Shown here: positions 7,876 to 18,967 of the stretch, one piece after another
Numbering within the stretch: position 1 is the first letter of the stretch
How the letters are laid out: every line of letters starts with the position of its first letter
Source of the DNA: Oscillospiraceae bacterium
GTDB lineage: Bacteria > Bacillota > Clostridia > Oscillospirales > Ruminococcaceae
Assembly (NCBI GenBank): GCA_012729855.1
Contig: JAAYCI010000040.1
Coordinates: forward strand, 1 to 53,343
Direction of reading: 5' to 3'
Length of the DNA: 53,343 nt
Translations under genes and position numbers: made by a program
The notes under the pieces: generated by a model
The model's database searches: none
What the model was told of the DNA's origin: nothing
Seen by the model: only the letters and a program-made list of their open reading frames with translations

Positions 7876-8562
7876 TTGGAACGGGAAGTGATTCCTGCGC
7901 CGAAAATCCGGAAAATAGTCGCGAAGCGGATGCTGGAAAGCTGGCAGAACTCGCCGCGTGTGTCTTTCACCATGCGTATAGACGCGGAAAAGATGATGGA
8001 TCTGCGTAAAAAGCTGAACGCCGGCCTCAAGGAAGGCGAGGGCAAAATATCGTATAATACCATCATTATGAAAGCCTGCGCAATAGCCCTGATGGAGTTC
8101 CCCGATGTCAATTCCTGCTTTGACGGGGAGAACATCACCCGCAACCCCGACGCCAACATCGGCCTTGCCGTGGATACCGAAGCCGGCCTGATGGTGCCCA
8201 ACATCAAACAGGTTCAAAACAAGACGCTGCGGCAAATCAGTGACGAAATGGATTCCGCCATCGAGCGGGCGCGCATTGGCAAGCTGAAGATCGACGACAT
8301 GTCGGGCGGCACGTTCACCGTGACCAGCCTGGGCGGCATGGGCATTGAGCACGCCACGCCCATCATCAACCCGCCGGAGCTGGCCATTCTGGGCGTATAT
8401 ACGCTTACAGATACGCCGGTGGCCAAGGACGGGCAGGTTATCATACGCCCGCTGCTTACCCTGGTGCTGGTGGCCGACCACCGACTGATTGACGGCGCGC
8501 TGGCGGCACGTTTTTTCGGCCGCATTAAAGAAGTTCTGGAAACCTGCGAAGGTCTGGAATAA
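7876..8562 (+). CDS. Catalytic-core-only dihydrolipoamide acyltransferase E2
   Basis: This 228-residue protein is only the acyltransferase domain of an E2. It begins almost directly at the core (KIRKIVAKRMLES) and ends with the catalytic motif DHRLIDG, His202 and Asp206. Normal E2 chains of over 400 residues also carry an N-terminal lipoyl domain and an E1/E3-binding domain; both are absent. A free lipoyl domain is encoded 29 bases downstream, so E2 is split over two genes. The start is TTG 7876 with GAGGTG five bases upstream; no ATG suits the family's conserved start. The core should self-assemble into the trimer-based scaffold and transfer the acyl group to CoA. How E3 docks without a binding domain is unclear. 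Confidence 0.9.
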   Translation: MEREVIPAPKIRKIVAKRMLESWQNSPRVSFTMRIDAEKMMDLRKKLNAGLKEGEGKISYNTIIMKACAIALMEFPDVNSCFDGENITRNPDANIGLAVDTEAGLMVPNIKQVQNKTLRQISDEMDSAIERARIGKLKIDDMSGGTFTVTSLGGMGIEHATPIINPPELAILGVYTLTDTPVAKDGQVIIRPLLTLVLVADHRLIDGALAARFFGRIKEVLETCEGLE

Positions 8563-8591
8563 ATAATCCCTGAACGAAGGAGAATACGAAA

Positions 8592-8852
8592 ATGGCTCAA
8601 AAAGTAGCAATGCCCAAGCTCGGTTTGTCAATGGAAGACGGGAAAATCGTAAGCTGGCTGGTGGCGGAAGGCGACGTCGTCAAGAAAGGCGATATGATTT
8701 TTGAGGTGGAGACGGAGAAGCTTTCTCAGGAAGTGGAAAGTGACTATGCGGGCACCGTTTTGAAAATCCTTGTTCCCGAAGGCGAAACCGTGGATTGCGG
8801 CGTGGATATCCTGATTCTTGGCGAGCCGGGTGAGGATATTTCCGGACTGTAA
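8592..8852 (+). CDS. Free-standing lipoyl carrier domain
   Basis: This 86-residue protein is a complete biotinyl/lipoyl attachment domain and nothing else. The lipoylated Lys is predicted at residue 43 in VETEKLSQEV, and the paired glycine turn GLSMEDGKIVSW lies at residues 11-22. It would act as a diffusible swinging arm carrying the acyl group from E1 to the separate E2 core, like GcvH in the glycine cleavage system. GAAGGAG (8575-8581) precedes ATG 8592. ETEKL, rather than the biotin motif AMKM, argues for lipoate over biotin. A lipoate ligase and the E3 dehydrogenase needed to recycle it are not in this window. Confidence 0.88.
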   Translation: MAQKVAMPKLGLSMEDGKIVSWLVAEGDVVKKGDMIFEVETEKLSQEVESDYAGTVLKILVPEGETVDCGVDILILGEPGEDISGL

Positions 8853-9138
8853 TAACAAAAACAAACGTTCCCCCTAGCTGGCGTTGCGCCGCATGCCGTA
8901 AATAAGCAGACATTGTGCTGGTTGCTGAAAGTTGGCAGCCGGCGCAACGCCGCCTTGGTAGTTTGTTATGTGGGGTACCCCTGCCCAACCCATGCTGCAG
9001 CAAGCAGGGCAGCGGGTACCCTTGTTTAAAGTTACCCTTTTACAGCGGTATACAGTATTGCGCACAAGGTAAAATATCAGCCTACCAACGGCGGCGCGGT
9101 TCCTCAAAATGCTGCCACATAAACAGGAGGGATGACAG
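8853..9138 (+). promoter_or_regulatory. Intercistronic region with two large hairpins
   Basis: GGCGTTGCGCC (8880-8890) pairs with GGCGCAACGCC (8941-8951). A second stem pairs 8972-8986 (GGGGTACCCCTGCCC) with 9007-9021 and is followed by CTTGTTT. They could terminate most transcripts after the lipoyl gene or protect the mRNA end. The next gene has its own ribosome binding site (AGGAGGG, 9124-9130). No gene was found here. Confidence 0.5.
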
Positions 9139-10269
9139 ATGGCAAGTCCGGTATATTTGATGCGCTTCCCCAGGAATTATGTGTTTGGTGAAAACGCCAT
9201 TCTCGAATGCAAAAAGTATCTTGCACCACTTGGTAATAAAATATTGTTTACGGTTGGTTGCGGGCCCATAGCCGACCAGGTGATTGGCAAAATCAAGCAA
9301 AGCTTTGCAGAAGGGGAGGACGCCGACCAGTTCACACTGGAGTTTGTGGATGTGGAAGGGCAGGTACCTACCTTTAAAAACTTTGAAAAAGTAGCCGACA
9401 AGGCAAAGGCCATGGGCGCCGAAGTGGTGGTTGGCGTGGGCGGAGGCCGCGCGCTGGACTTTACGCGCGGGCAAGCCTACTACACCAACACCAAAATCGC
9501 CCTGTTCCCCACAGCGGCGGCCACCAACGCGGCCGGCACCCGGCTGGATGTGGTGTTTACCGACGATACCGGCAAAAAGGTTGAAACCATCCAGGCAGCG
9601 CCCAATGTGGCCGAGCTGCTGCTGGTAGACACGGCGTTGATCGTGCAGGCGCCGTCCAGAATTATTGCCGCGGGCATAGGCGATTGCATTGGTACCTACT
9701 ATGAGAGCAACTTCACCGCCAAGCAGTTCAACTCGCGTGATGACGGCAGCAGCATGGGCTGGGCCGCGTTTGACGACGGAGAACGTATTTTCCGCACCAA
9801 AGGCGTGCAGGCCATTCGGGCTGCCGACGCGGGCTATGTGACAACCGCTTTCAATCAGGTTGTCGAGCATATCATCATCAACGGCATGCTGTCCGGCAAT
9901 GTGCGCGGCGGCATGAACATCCCGCACGTCATCGCCGACGAAACACTGCTGTTCCTGGAGACAGAAAAGCGCGCGTTCATGCATGGCCAGCTGGTTGGTT
10001 ATGGCGTTTTGCCGCTGTTCATCAAGGCAGACAAGCCGCTTGACGAGATTTACAGCTATGTGGATTTCTGCATGGAGATTGGCATCCCGGTGAACTTTGA
10101 GCAGTTGGGTATTCAGGATATGTCCGAGGAAGAGCTGTATAAGCGCTCTGTGGAATCCATGGACAGCCACATTCTGCACCTTACCCGGGCAACCATGGTG
10201 CCGGAGGACATTTGCATGAATATGCTGGTGGCCGACAAGCTTGTTACGGCTTATCTGGCCTCCAAGTGA
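9139..10269 (+). CDS. Glycerol dehydrogenase-like iron/zinc alcohol dehydrogenase
   Basis: This 376-residue protein belongs to the GldA branch of the metal-dependent group III alcohol dehydrogenases. The nucleotide motif GVGGGRALDFTR is at 99-110. The metal ligands of the family correspond to Asp182 (GIGDCIGTYYE), His263 (IPHVIAD) and His282 (MHGQLVGYG). It should be a cytosolic NAD-dependent dehydrogenase for a vicinal diol or hydroxyketone. AGGAGGG precedes ATG 9139. It follows the lipoyl gene after a hairpin-rich gap and is the last gene before a terminator. In this operon it may interconvert the aldehyde or ketone released by the E1 step and its alcohol. Substrate unproven; GldA-type genes are often misannotated as glycerol-specific. 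Confidence 0.88.
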   Translation: MASPVYLMRFPRNYVFGENAILECKKYLAPLGNKILFTVGCGPIADQVIGKIKQSFAEGEDADQFTLEFVDVEGQVPTFKNFEKVADKAKAMGAEVVVGVGGGRALDFTRGQAYYTNTKIALFPTAAATNAAGTRLDVVFTDDTGKKVETIQAAPNVAELLLVDTALIVQAPSRIIAAGIGDCIGTYYESNFTAKQFNSRDDGSSMGWAAFDDGERIFRTKGVQAIRAADAGYVTTAFNQVVEHIIINGMLSGNVRGGMNIPHVIADETLLFLETEKRAFMHGQLVGYGVLPLFIKADKPLDEIYSYVDFCMEIGIPVNFEQLGIQDMSEEELYKRSVESMDSHILHLTRATMVPEDICMNMLVADKLVTAYLASK

Positions 10270-10314
10270 GCGCCGCGTAGGGCAGTAGCTGCCAATTTCG
10301 GCAAAAAAAGCATG

Positions 10315-10353
10315 AAAAAATCCCGTTGAATTGCAAAATTCAACGGGATTTTA
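10315..10353. terminator. Bidirectional terminator between GldA-like gene and tRNA-Asn
   Basis: A 16-bp perfect stem (10317-10332 with 10337-10352, AAAATCCCGTTGAATT) has a 4-base loop, with A-run on the left and T-run on the right. It serves the plus-strand operon and the minus-strand tRNA. Confidence 0.9.
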
Positions 10354-10354
10354 T

Positions 10355-10430
10355 TGGCTCCCCAAGTTGGACTCGAACCAACGACCCTGCGGTTAACAGC
10401 CGCATGCTCTACCAACTGAGCTATTGAGGA
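10355..10430 (-). tRNA. tRNA-Asn (GTT)
   Basis: The reverse complement reads TCCTCAATAGCTCAGTTGG onward and folds into a full cloverleaf of 76 bases with encoded CCA. The anticodon loop CTGTTAACC gives anticodon GTT (Asn). The T-loop is TTCGAGT. It is transcribed from the promoter at 10497-10525 and ends at the bidirectional terminator. Confidence 0.97.
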
Positions 10431-10496
10431 TAATATATTCGACGCCAGTGCCCAGCCCTATGAGAACGAACGGGGCCAAACATTGCCGACCACTAT

Positions 10497-10525
10497 ATTA
10501 TATAATAGCCTGCACCAAAATACAA
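10497..10525 (-). promoter_or_regulatory. Promoter of tRNA-Asn
   Basis: On the minus strand a -35 TTGTAT (10525-10520) and a perfect -10 TATAAT (10502-10497) are separated by 17 bases. Confidence 0.75.
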
Positions 10526-10560
10526 GAGCGAAATCCCTCTTTTTTTACTTTTCATGGCAA

Positions 10561-10601
10561 AGAAGAAAGCAGGCCCCTTCGCGCCGGGCGAAAGGGCCTG
10601 C
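10561..10601 (-). terminator. Terminator of the acetoacetate decarboxylase-like gene
   Basis: On the minus strand GCAGGCCCTTTCGC pairs with GCGAAGGGGCCTGC and is followed by TTTCTTCTTT. Confidence 0.85.
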
Positions 10602-10636
10602 AAAGCCGCATGGGGTGGGCGCCTGCAGCGCGGGGT

Positions 10637-11500
10637 TCAGGGGAAAAACTCCAGGTTTTTGCCCACCATGTTCACGTCGTAGCCCAGGAACAGGTAGGGG
10701 GTAATGGCCTCCACCTCGGCGCCGGTGTATTCGTGCACCAGCTGGGTGCCCAGCATCTCACCGGTGGTAACTTGGTAGTTGCCGCCAATGATCTCCTTGG
10801 GCGCCAGCTCGATCCACGGGTCGCTCTCCGACGCCTCGAAGTTCACTTCGATGTTGCAGTAGTCAAAGCTGTGAGAGATGTTGTCGTTGCGCTGGCGGAA
10901 CATGCGGATGTTGTTGTAGGTCAACACCTCGGTGGGGGCTTTGTCCAGCCCCACGCACTCCATCTTGTAGTTCAGCAGGTAAGAGTAGGTGGTAAAGGGG
11001 TTCTCCAGCTCCGGCTTGGGCATCAGTGTGGCGTAGTCGGGGTGGTTGGGGGTGCCCACCATGGCCTTGATCTCAAAATACTTGATGCCGTTGCGCTCGA
11101 TGGAGCCATAGATGGAATCCCCCTGGCGGCGCATGGTGATGTTGGACACCTTTTTGGGGTAGCCGTACATCTCGCGCCCCAGGTAGATGCCCATCTCGTT
11201 GGGGCCGTCCACGGGCATGGCCAGGCAAAAGCCCCCGGGCACGCCGTCCTTGGCGCAGGTCAGAAAGATGGCACCCTCCATGTAGGGGGCCAGGCCGGCG
11301 CCCGCAAAGGGAAACATGGCCACAAAGCCGGTTACACGCGGCACAAGTGGATCCAGCCCGGGCGGCAGCAGCTTGCGGTACACGGCGTCGTCAATGGTCC
11401 AGCTGAAAGACAACACTTTTTTGTGGGCGTAAATGGCCCGCGTGGTGCGGCTGGCGGCCACTTCCTCCGGCGTTTTTACAAAACTGATGTTCTGGCTCAT
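10637..11500 (-). CDS. Acetoacetate decarboxylase family protein
   Basis: This 287-residue protein matches the acetoacetate decarboxylase fold. It keeps the glutamate Glu75 (PYMEGAIF) and the adjacent lysines Lys116-Lys117 in GREMYGYPKK, the positions of the Schiff-base lysine pair of classical Adc (Lys115/116). It could therefore decarboxylate a beta-keto acid, or catalyse another imine-based reaction as some family members do. ATG 11500 was chosen because GGGAGG lies about six bases upstream; the open frame continues 42 codons further without a site. The gene stands alone with its own promoter (11607-11636) and terminator. It is slightly longer than Adc (about 245 residues). Whether acetoacetate is the substrate is not known. 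Confidence 0.88.
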   Translation of the reverse strand: MSQNISFVKTPEEVAASRTTRAIYAHKKVLSFSWTIDDAVYRKLLPPGLDPLVPRVTGFVAMFPFAGAGLAPYMEGAIFLTCAKDGVPGGFCLAMPVDGPNEMGIYLGREMYGYPKKVSNITMRRQGDSIYGSIERNGIKYFEIKAMVGTPNHPDYATLMPKPELENPFTTYSYLLNYKMECVGLDKAPTEVLTYNNIRMFRQRNDNISHSFDYCNIEVNFEASESDPWIELAPKEIIGGNYQVTTGEMLGTQLVHEYTGAEVEAITPYLFLGYDVNMVGKNLEFFP

Positions 11501-11533
11501 GTCAACCCTCCCAATTTTTTGCTTCTGTAAAAA

Positions 11534-11584
11534 CGCCCGCCACACAGCGCAAAACAAAAATGTCTCTCGTTGTGTTGGCGGGCG
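11534..11584 (-). promoter_or_regulatory. Hairpin in the leader of the acetoacetate decarboxylase-like gene
   Basis: CGCCCGCCACACAGCG (11534-11549) pairs with CGTTGTGTTGGCGGGCG (11568-11584) in the transcribed leader. On the minus strand a few T residues follow the loop but not the stem, so it may be an attenuator or stability element. Confidence 0.45.
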
Positions 11585-11606
11585 GTGATTACCGGTTGCT
11601 GATAAT

Positions 11607-11636
11607 ATTATACAGTAAAACTGCACTATAAGTCAA
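11607..11636 (-). promoter_or_regulatory. Promoter of the acetoacetate decarboxylase-like gene
   Basis: On the minus strand -35 TTGACT (11636-11631) and -10 TATAAT (11612-11607) are separated by 18 bases. Confidence 0.75.
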
Positions 11637-11675
11637 ATAATTTGGTCAGAAATCAGGTGAGGGGAGGCGCGCGGT

Positions 11676-11822
11676 TTGGGCAAAGAACCTGTATTCAACT
11701 GGAGAAATGCCAAAAGCCGGGCGGGTTTTGTGGCAACTAGAGGCGCTTTCCCGCAGGAACACTTTGTGCCAGGGGAAAGCAACGAAGAAGTGGCGCGGAT
11801 GATACCGAATCTGGGCATTTAA
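11676..11822 (+). CDS. Possible small protein, 48 residues
   Basis: A 49-codon frame opens with TTG 11676, eight bases after a good site GGGGAGG (11661-11667), and is preceded by an in-frame stop at 11658. It ends at TAA 11820-11822, just before the convergent uvrA stop. The predicted peptide is mixed polar/aromatic (GAFPQEHFVPGESNEEVARM near the C-terminus), with no signal peptide or membrane segment. No family was recognised. The clean site and conventional amino acid mix argue for a real gene; the short length and lack of a visible promoter argue against. Confidence 0.35.
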   Translation: MGKEPVFNWRNAKSRAGFVATRGAFPQEHFVPGESNEEVARMIPNLGI

Positions 11823-11840
11823 GAGCGCAGAAGACAGGTT

Positions 11841-14699
11841 CTAAGTTTTCTTTTTGTTGCGCAACAGCAGCGGCGCCAGGTACTGCCCGGTGAAGGACGC
11901 CGGGTTTTGGGCCACTTGCTCGGGGGTGCCGCTGGCCACCACCTCGCCGCCGGCGTTGCCGCCCTCGGGGCCCAGGTCTATCACATAGTCGCTGCGCTTG
12001 ATCACATCCAGGTTGTGCTCGATGACGATGATGGTATTCCCGGCGTCGGCCAGTTTGTCCAGCACTTTTATCAGCTTGCGCACGTCCTCGGCGTGCAGGC
12101 CGGTGGTGGGCTCATCCAGAATATACACTGTCTGGCCGGTCTCCCGCTTGGCCAGCTCCAGCGCCAGCTTCACCCGCTGGGCCTCGCCGCCGCTTAGGGT
12201 GGTGGCGCTTTGCCCCAGCCGGATGTACCCCAGCCCCACGTCCACCAGCGTTTTGATTTTGCGGTGTATCTTGGGCTGGTTCTCGAAGAAGTGCGACGCC
12301 TCCTCGGCGGTCATCTCCAACACCTGGTGGATGTTCTTGTCCTTGTAGTGTACCTCCAGCGTCTCGCGGTTGTAGCGGGCGCCGTGGCACACCTCGCAGG
12401 GCACAAAAATGTCGGGCAGGAAGTGCATTTCTATCTTGAGGATGCCGTCGCCCTCGCAGGCCTCGCAGCGGCCGCCCTTTACATTAAAAGAGAAGCGCCC
12501 CGGGCCGTAGCCGCGTATCTTGGCCTCCTGTGTTTGGCTGAACAGGGTGCGGATGTCGGTGAAAACGCCGGTGTAGGTGGCCGGGTTACTGCGGGGGGTG
12601 CGGCCAATGGGGCTTTGGTCTATGCCAATGACCTTGTCCACCCATTCCTCGCCCAGCAGGGCCTCGTGCTTGCCGGCCTGCCGGCGGGCGCCGTTCAGGT
12701 CGGCGGCCAGCTTCTTGTAGAGAATCTCATTCACCAGGCTGCTTTTGCCGCTGCCGGAGATGCCGGTCACGGCCGTCATCACCCCCAGCGGGAACTTGAC
12801 GGTCAGGTCTTTCAGGTTGTTCTGGCGCGCGCCCACAACCTCCAGGTAACGGCCATTGCCTTTACGGCGGGTTTTGGGTACTTCTATCATCTTTTTGCCC
12901 GAGAGGTATTGCCCGGTCAGGCTGCGTGGCTCAGCTTCAATGTCCTGCAGGGTGCCGGCCGCCACCAGCTCGCCGCCGTGCACACCCGCCCCGGGGCCTA
13001 TGTCCACAATAAAGTCGGCGTTGCGGATGGTTTCCTCGTCGTGCTCCACCACAATCAGCGTGTTGCCGAGGTCGCGCAGGCGCTTCAATGTGGCAATCAG
13101 CTTGTCGTTGTCGCGCTGGTGCAGCCCGATGCTGGGCTCGTCCAGCACATACAGCACGCCGGTGAGCGCGCTGCCTATCTGGGTGGCTAACCGTATGCGC
13201 TGGCTCTCGCCGCCGGAAAGGCTGGCCGCGCCGCGCGCCAGGGTCAGGTAGCCCAGGCCCACGCTCTGCAAAAAGCCCATGCGTTCGGCTATCTCCTTCA
13301 GCACGCCGTCGGCAATCAGGTGCTCGCGCTCGGTCAGGTCAAGGTTCTGGAAGAAAGCCAGCTCCTCGGTGACAGACCCCAGCGTCAGCTCGCTGATGTT
13401 CTTGCCGCCCACCGTTACCGCTAGGCTGGCCGGCTTCAGCCGCAGGCCGTGGCACTCGGGGCACTCCACGCTGCTCATCACCTGAGCAATCTCTTCCTTC
13501 ACCCACTCGCTGCTGGTCTCGCGGAAGCGGCGCTCCAGGTTGGGGATAACGCCCTCAAAGGTGGTGGTGTAGCTGCCGCTGCCAAACTCGTTCTCCCGCT
13601 GCATCTTCAGCTTTTCGCCCTTGGTGCCGTATAGAATAGCGTCCACGGCCTCCTTGCTCATATCCTTGATGGGTGTGTCCAGTGTAAAGCCGTAGCGCTT
13701 GGCAAGGCCCAGGTAGTACATCTCGCTCATAGAGCCCTCGGCGTAGTACCAGCCGCTGGCCTTGATGGCCTTCTCGCGGATGCTGAGGTTCTTGTTGGGC
13801 AGCACCAGTTGGGGGTCCACCTCCATAAAGGTGCCCAGGCCGGTGCACAGCTCGCACGCGCCAAAGGGGTTGTTGAAGCTGAACATGCGCGGGGTCAGCT
13901 CCTCGATGGAGGTGCCGTGCTCGGGGCAGGCATAGCTTTGGCTGAACTGCAGGTCGGTGCCGTCCTGCTCGCCCGCGCCGTCCACAATGTTCACCGTTAC
14001 CAGCCCGCCGGAAAGGCCAATGGCCGTCTCGATGGAATCGGCCAGGCGGCTGCGGATGTCTTCGGTCAGGGAGAGGCGGTCGACCACCACATCCACGCTG
14101 TGCTTCTTGTTCTTCTCCAGCGGAATATCCTCTTCCAGGTCGTAGATGTCGCCGTCCACCCGCACGCGGGCATAGCCGCCGCGGCGGGCGGCCTCAAACT
14201 CCTTCTGCTGGGTGCCCTTGCGCAGGCGCACCACCGGCGCCAGCACCATAAAGCGGGTGCCCTCGGGCAGGTCCAGCACCTGGTCCACCATTTGGTCCAC
14301 CGTTTGCTGGGTGATGGGCCGCCCGCAGATGGGGCAGTGGGGGATGCCGATGCGGGCATAGAGCAGGCGCAGGTAGTCGTAAATCTCGGTCACCGTGCCC
14401 ACGGTGGAACGCGGGTTCTTGCTGGTGGTGCGCTGATCTATCGAGATGGCGGGGGAGAGGCCCTGGATGTCGTCCACATCGGGCTTTTCCATCTGCCCCA
14501 AAAACATGCGCGCATAGCTGGACAGGCTCTCCATGTACCGGCGCTGCCCGTCGGCGTAAATGGTATCAAACGCCAGGCTGCTCTTGCCACTGCCCGAAAG
14601 CCCCGTCATCACCACCAGCTTGTCGCGCGGTATCGTCAAATCTATATTCTTCAGGTTGTGCTCGCGCGCACCCTTTATCACAATTTTGTCGTTAGCCAA
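11841..14699 (-). CDS. uvrA: Excinuclease ABC subunit A
   Basis: This 952-residue protein is a full-length UvrA, the damage-recognition ATPase of nucleotide excision repair, acting with UvrB on DNA. Two ABC modules are visible: Walker [15 protein letters not shown] near the N-terminus and [13 protein letters not shown] in the second half, with signatures [12 protein letters not shown] and [12 protein letters not shown]. Zinc-binding Cys pairs occur in [15 protein letters not shown] and [17 protein letters not shown]. The start is TTG 14699, supported by AAGAGGG seven bases upstream. It lies about 200 bases downstream of uvrB on the same strand, separated by a hairpin, so the two may be partly co-transcribed. 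Confidence 0.97.
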   Translation of the reverse strand: MANDKIVIKGAREHNLKNIDLTIPRDKLVVMTGLSGSGKSSLAFDTIYADGQRRYMESLSSYARMFLGQMEKPDVDDIQGLSPAISIDQRTTSKNPRSTVGTVTEIYDYLRLLYARIGIPHCPICGRPITQQTVDQMVDQVLDLPEGTRFMVLAPVVRLRKGTQQKEFEAARRGGYARVRVDGDIYDLEEDIPLEKNKKHSVDVVVDRLSLTEDIRSRLADSIETAIGLSGGLVTVNIVDGAGEQDGTDLQFSQSYACPEHGTSIEELTPRMFSFNNPFGACELCTGLGTFMEVDPQLVLPNKNLSIREKAIKASGWYYAEGSMSEMYYLGLAKRYGFTLDTPIKDMSKEAVDAILYGTKGEKLKMQRENEFGSGSYTTTFEGVIPNLERRFRETSSEWVKEEIAQVMSSVECPECHGLRLKPASLAVTVGGKNISELTLGSVTEELAFFQNLDLTEREHLIADGVLKEIAERMGFLQSVGLGYLTLARGAASLSGGESQRIRLATQIGSALTGVLYVLDEPSIGLHQRDNDKLIATLKRLRDLGNTLIVVEHDEETIRNADFIVDIGPGAGVHGGELVAAGTLQDIEAEPRSLTGQYLSGKKMIEVPKTRRKGNGRYLEVVGARQNNLKDLTVKFPLGVMTAVTGISGSGKSSLVNEILYKKLAADLNGARRQAGKHEALLGEEWVDKVIGIDQSPIGRTPRSNPATYTGVFTDIRTLFSQTQEAKIRGYGPGRFSFNVKGGRCEACEGDGILKIEMHFLPDIFVPCEVCHGARYNRETLEVHYKDKNIHQVLEMTAEEASHFFENQPKIHRKIKTLVDVGLGYIRLGQSATTLSGGEAQRVKLALELAKRETGQTVYILDEPTTGLHAEDVRKLIKVLDKLADAGNTIIVIEHNLDVIKRSDYVIDLGPEGGNAGGEVVASGTPEQVAQNPASFTGQYLAPLLLRNKKKT

Positions 14700-14805
14700 A
14701 ATATTTCCCTCTTCTTATGTGTTTGATAGATGTGCCCTTAACCAGACCAACAGGTCAACCAGGCATTCGGGTTCGCTGCCGGGCGTTTCCCGGAGCGCGG
14801 CGGAG

Positions 14806-14836
14806 TAGAAAGAATCACCGCAGCCGTGGTGATTCC
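14806..14836 (-). terminator. Weak terminator or processing hairpin between uvrB and uvrA
   Basis: GAATCACC (14812-14819) pairs with GGTGATTC (14828-14835). On the minus strand it is followed by TTTCT, so it could partly terminate uvrB transcripts. Confidence 0.5.
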
Positions 14837-14905
14837 TTCGTTGCAGCCGCGCGCAGGGGGATGCCCGGTGCACAGCGGGCCCGGATGCCACGCAGCCAGC
14901 TAAAA

Positions 14906-16993
<2,088 letters not shown>

Positions 16994-17084
16994 AGGCAGT
17001 GTCCTCATGCAAGTGGGTGGGTTTATCGGCCTGTCCTACCAGAGCCGGGCGCGCCGCAAACGGGCACGTAAAAGTGCACTCTTT

Positions 17085-17113
17085 ATTATACCACATTTTA
17101 ATGCCATTGCCAC
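17085..17113 (-). promoter_or_regulatory. Probable promoter of uvrB
   Basis: On the minus strand a perfect -10 TATAAT (17090-17085) is preceded 17 bases upstream by a weak -35 GTGGCA (17113-17108). Confidence 0.5.
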
Positions 17114-17317
17114 CATTTTCCTGTAAAACCCGGTAAGGCCGCATGCAACACCAGCCTGCCGCGCCGGCCGCCCCCATGGGCTTCCCATTTTGGCAAGGTG
17201 GGGGGAAAGCAGCCATAGTATTTGGCATAAAAACCATGGCGCAGCAAAGCCCGCAATTTGTACAAGAAAATATGACATTTTATGTGAATAAAAAAAGAAC
17301 AATTCGTGGAATAAGTA
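17114..17317. other. Intergenic stretch between uvrB and the MFS promoter
   Basis: No gene or clear structure was seen. Base composition shifts from GC-rich to AT-rich towards 17317. Confidence 0.4.
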
Positions 17318-17346
17318 TTGCATTATTTATTGTTTGTGTTTATAAT
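17318..17346 (+). promoter_or_regulatory. Promoter of the MFS/small membrane protein operon
   Basis: -35 TTGCAT (17318-17323) and a perfect -10 TATAAT (17341-17346) are separated by 17 bases. A 10-bp palindrome AGCTATAGCT (17357-17366) lies just downstream of the expected start site and could bind a repressor. Confidence 0.7.
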
Positions 17347-17605
17347 TGGACACGATAGCTATAGCTTCTACTTCTTTAGTATTATGTTGCCATTGTTGGG
17401 AACATCATAAAGAGAAGGAAGTTTTACGAAAAACCGTACTAATTTCGGGAGGTGTGTGCAGACGAAAGACAACTGGAACGGTATATCAACAGCACACCCA
17501 ATAAGACTTGGAGGTGAAAAGATTTAATATAACGTTCTTGTAGAGAGAAATTGCTTTTGCGAACACAAGGATAGCACAATTTAAGAAAAAAGGGAGGTAA
17601 TCATT
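17347..17605 (+). promoter_or_regulatory. Long leader of the MFS operon, possible leader peptide
   Basis: The leader is about 255 bases. It holds GGGAGG (17447-17452) followed by a 23-codon frame from GTG 17456 to TAA 17527, but the spacing is too short for a confident start. A second GGAGGTGA (17510-17517) has no start codon at the right distance. No known riboswitch was recognised. Confidence 0.3.
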
Positions 17606-18949
17606 TTGGGAACTGCAGCAGTTTCAAAAAAAAGCACCGGTAAAGTGCCGATGCTTATCATGTTGATGTTGATTTACATCGTCACGTACAGTTATGCGGC
17701 CACCTCGATATCGGCTTTGACACCCTATATTGCGTCAACCATTTCAGGTGTTCCGCTTGCGGATGTTGTGACATCGGGCACGCAAGCAGGGGTGACCGCG
17801 GCCATTAGCGCACTGCCGCTGGGTATCGCGTGCTTTACCTTTGTGGCCGGGGTTTTGATGGACAAACTCAGCACCAGAATTGTGATGTTTGCCGCAATCC
17901 TCTTCTGTGGTGTTGCTATTTTCCTGCGGGCTGCCAATTCCTTCGAGATGCTCTGGGCCTCCATGTTCCTGCTGGGCATTGGCCAGGCATTTGTTTTCCC
18001 CGCCTGCACAAAAGTTATTGCAAGCTGGTTTGATCGTAACGAAATTTACAAATTTCAGGGCGTTCTTATTTCTGCGGCGCCCATTGGCATGATTATGGGC
18101 TTTAACACCAGTGTGCCGATACAAAACCTGATTGGCTGGCAGAACATTTACCGCGTGCTTGCCGTTGCTGCCGTTATTATGGCTTTTGTTTGGCTGTTGA
18201 TCGCGCGCGACAAAAAGGCCGAAGATGTGCCGCTGAATCAGGAGCTGGATATTGACGTAACGCAAAACTCTGTACTGGCCAACCTGAAGGCCTCTTTGGG
18301 CTCCTTCCAGGCGTGGTGCCTGTTCCTTGGCGAAGCGCTTTACAGCGGCATGATCCAAACCATGATCGGGCTGGGTTCGCCCATTCTTGGCTCGTTCCTG
18401 GGCGCCGATGTTGCGGCGGGCAAATTAACGGGTGAAGCGGCCAACAAACTGGGCGCGTTTGCCTCCTCCTGTGGCAACCTGGGCTCCTTGATTGGCTACT
18501 ACTTCCTGCCGCCCATCGCGGAAAAAGTTGGCCTGCGCAAGATATTCATTTGGCCGTCCATGATTATCAATGCCCTTTGCCTGATCATTGCGTTTGCAAG
18601 CGGGAATATCTGGATTGCGCTGATTTTCTTCTTTGTGGGCTACTTCTTTAACGGATGGTCCATCCCCGGGCCGCGTTCCATGCTGGTGGAATCGCCGGGC
18701 ATTGCGGGCATGCGTGCCGGCACGGCCTATGGCGTTATGCTCACTCTGGCCCGCCTGGCGGCTTTCGGCATGCCGCTGCTGTATAGCTTCATCAACAGCC
18801 TCATTGGCAATATGTACATCTCCATCATGGTCATTGCCGCTTTCGCCATTGTTTCCGCAGTGTTCATCATGCTGGCCAAGGAAACCGGTATGGGCCGCGA
18901 AGCTGCTAAAAAGCTGCAGGAAGAGAAAAAAGCACAGGCACAAGGCTAG
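17606..18949 (+). CDS. MFS transporter
   Basis: This 447-residue major facilitator has about 12 membrane helices. GVLMDKLSTRIVM lies after helix 2, and a C-terminal segment GPRSMLVESPGIAGMRAGTA matches that of the MFS at 3739. The start is TTG 17606, seven bases after AGGGAGGT. It heads an operon with two small membrane proteins (18968 and 19434). The C-terminal tail is Lys/Gln-rich and cytoplasmic. No enzyme gene adjoins it, so the substrate cannot be inferred. The long leader suggests post-transcriptional control. Confidence 0.9.
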   Translation: MGTAAVSKKSTGKVPMLIMLMLIYIVTYSYAATSISALTPYIASTISGVPLADVVTSGTQAGVTAAISALPLGIACFTFVAGVLMDKLSTRIVMFAAILFCGVAIFLRAANSFEMLWASMFLLGIGQAFVFPACTKVIASWFDRNEIYKFQGVLISAAPIGMIMGFNTSVPIQNLIGWQNIYRVLAVAAVIMAFVWLLIARDKKAEDVPLNQELDIDVTQNSVLANLKASLGSFQAWCLFLGEALYSGMIQTMIGLGSPILGSFLGADVAAGKLTGEAANKLGAFASSCGNLGSLIGYYFLPPIAEKVGLRKIFIWPSMIINALCLIIAFASGNIWIALIFFFVGYFFNGWSIPGPRSMLVESPGIAGMRAGTAYGVMLTLARLAAFGMPLLYSFINSLIGNMYISIMVIAAFAIVSAVFIMLAKETGMGREAAKKLQEEKKAQAQG

Positions 18950-18967
18950 AGAAAAGGAGGAGCTAGT

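Noticed and set aside
8969-9073. A 34-codon frame (ATG 8969) between the lipoyl and GldA-like genes
   Set aside because: No ribosome binding site, and it runs through the two arms of a hairpin.
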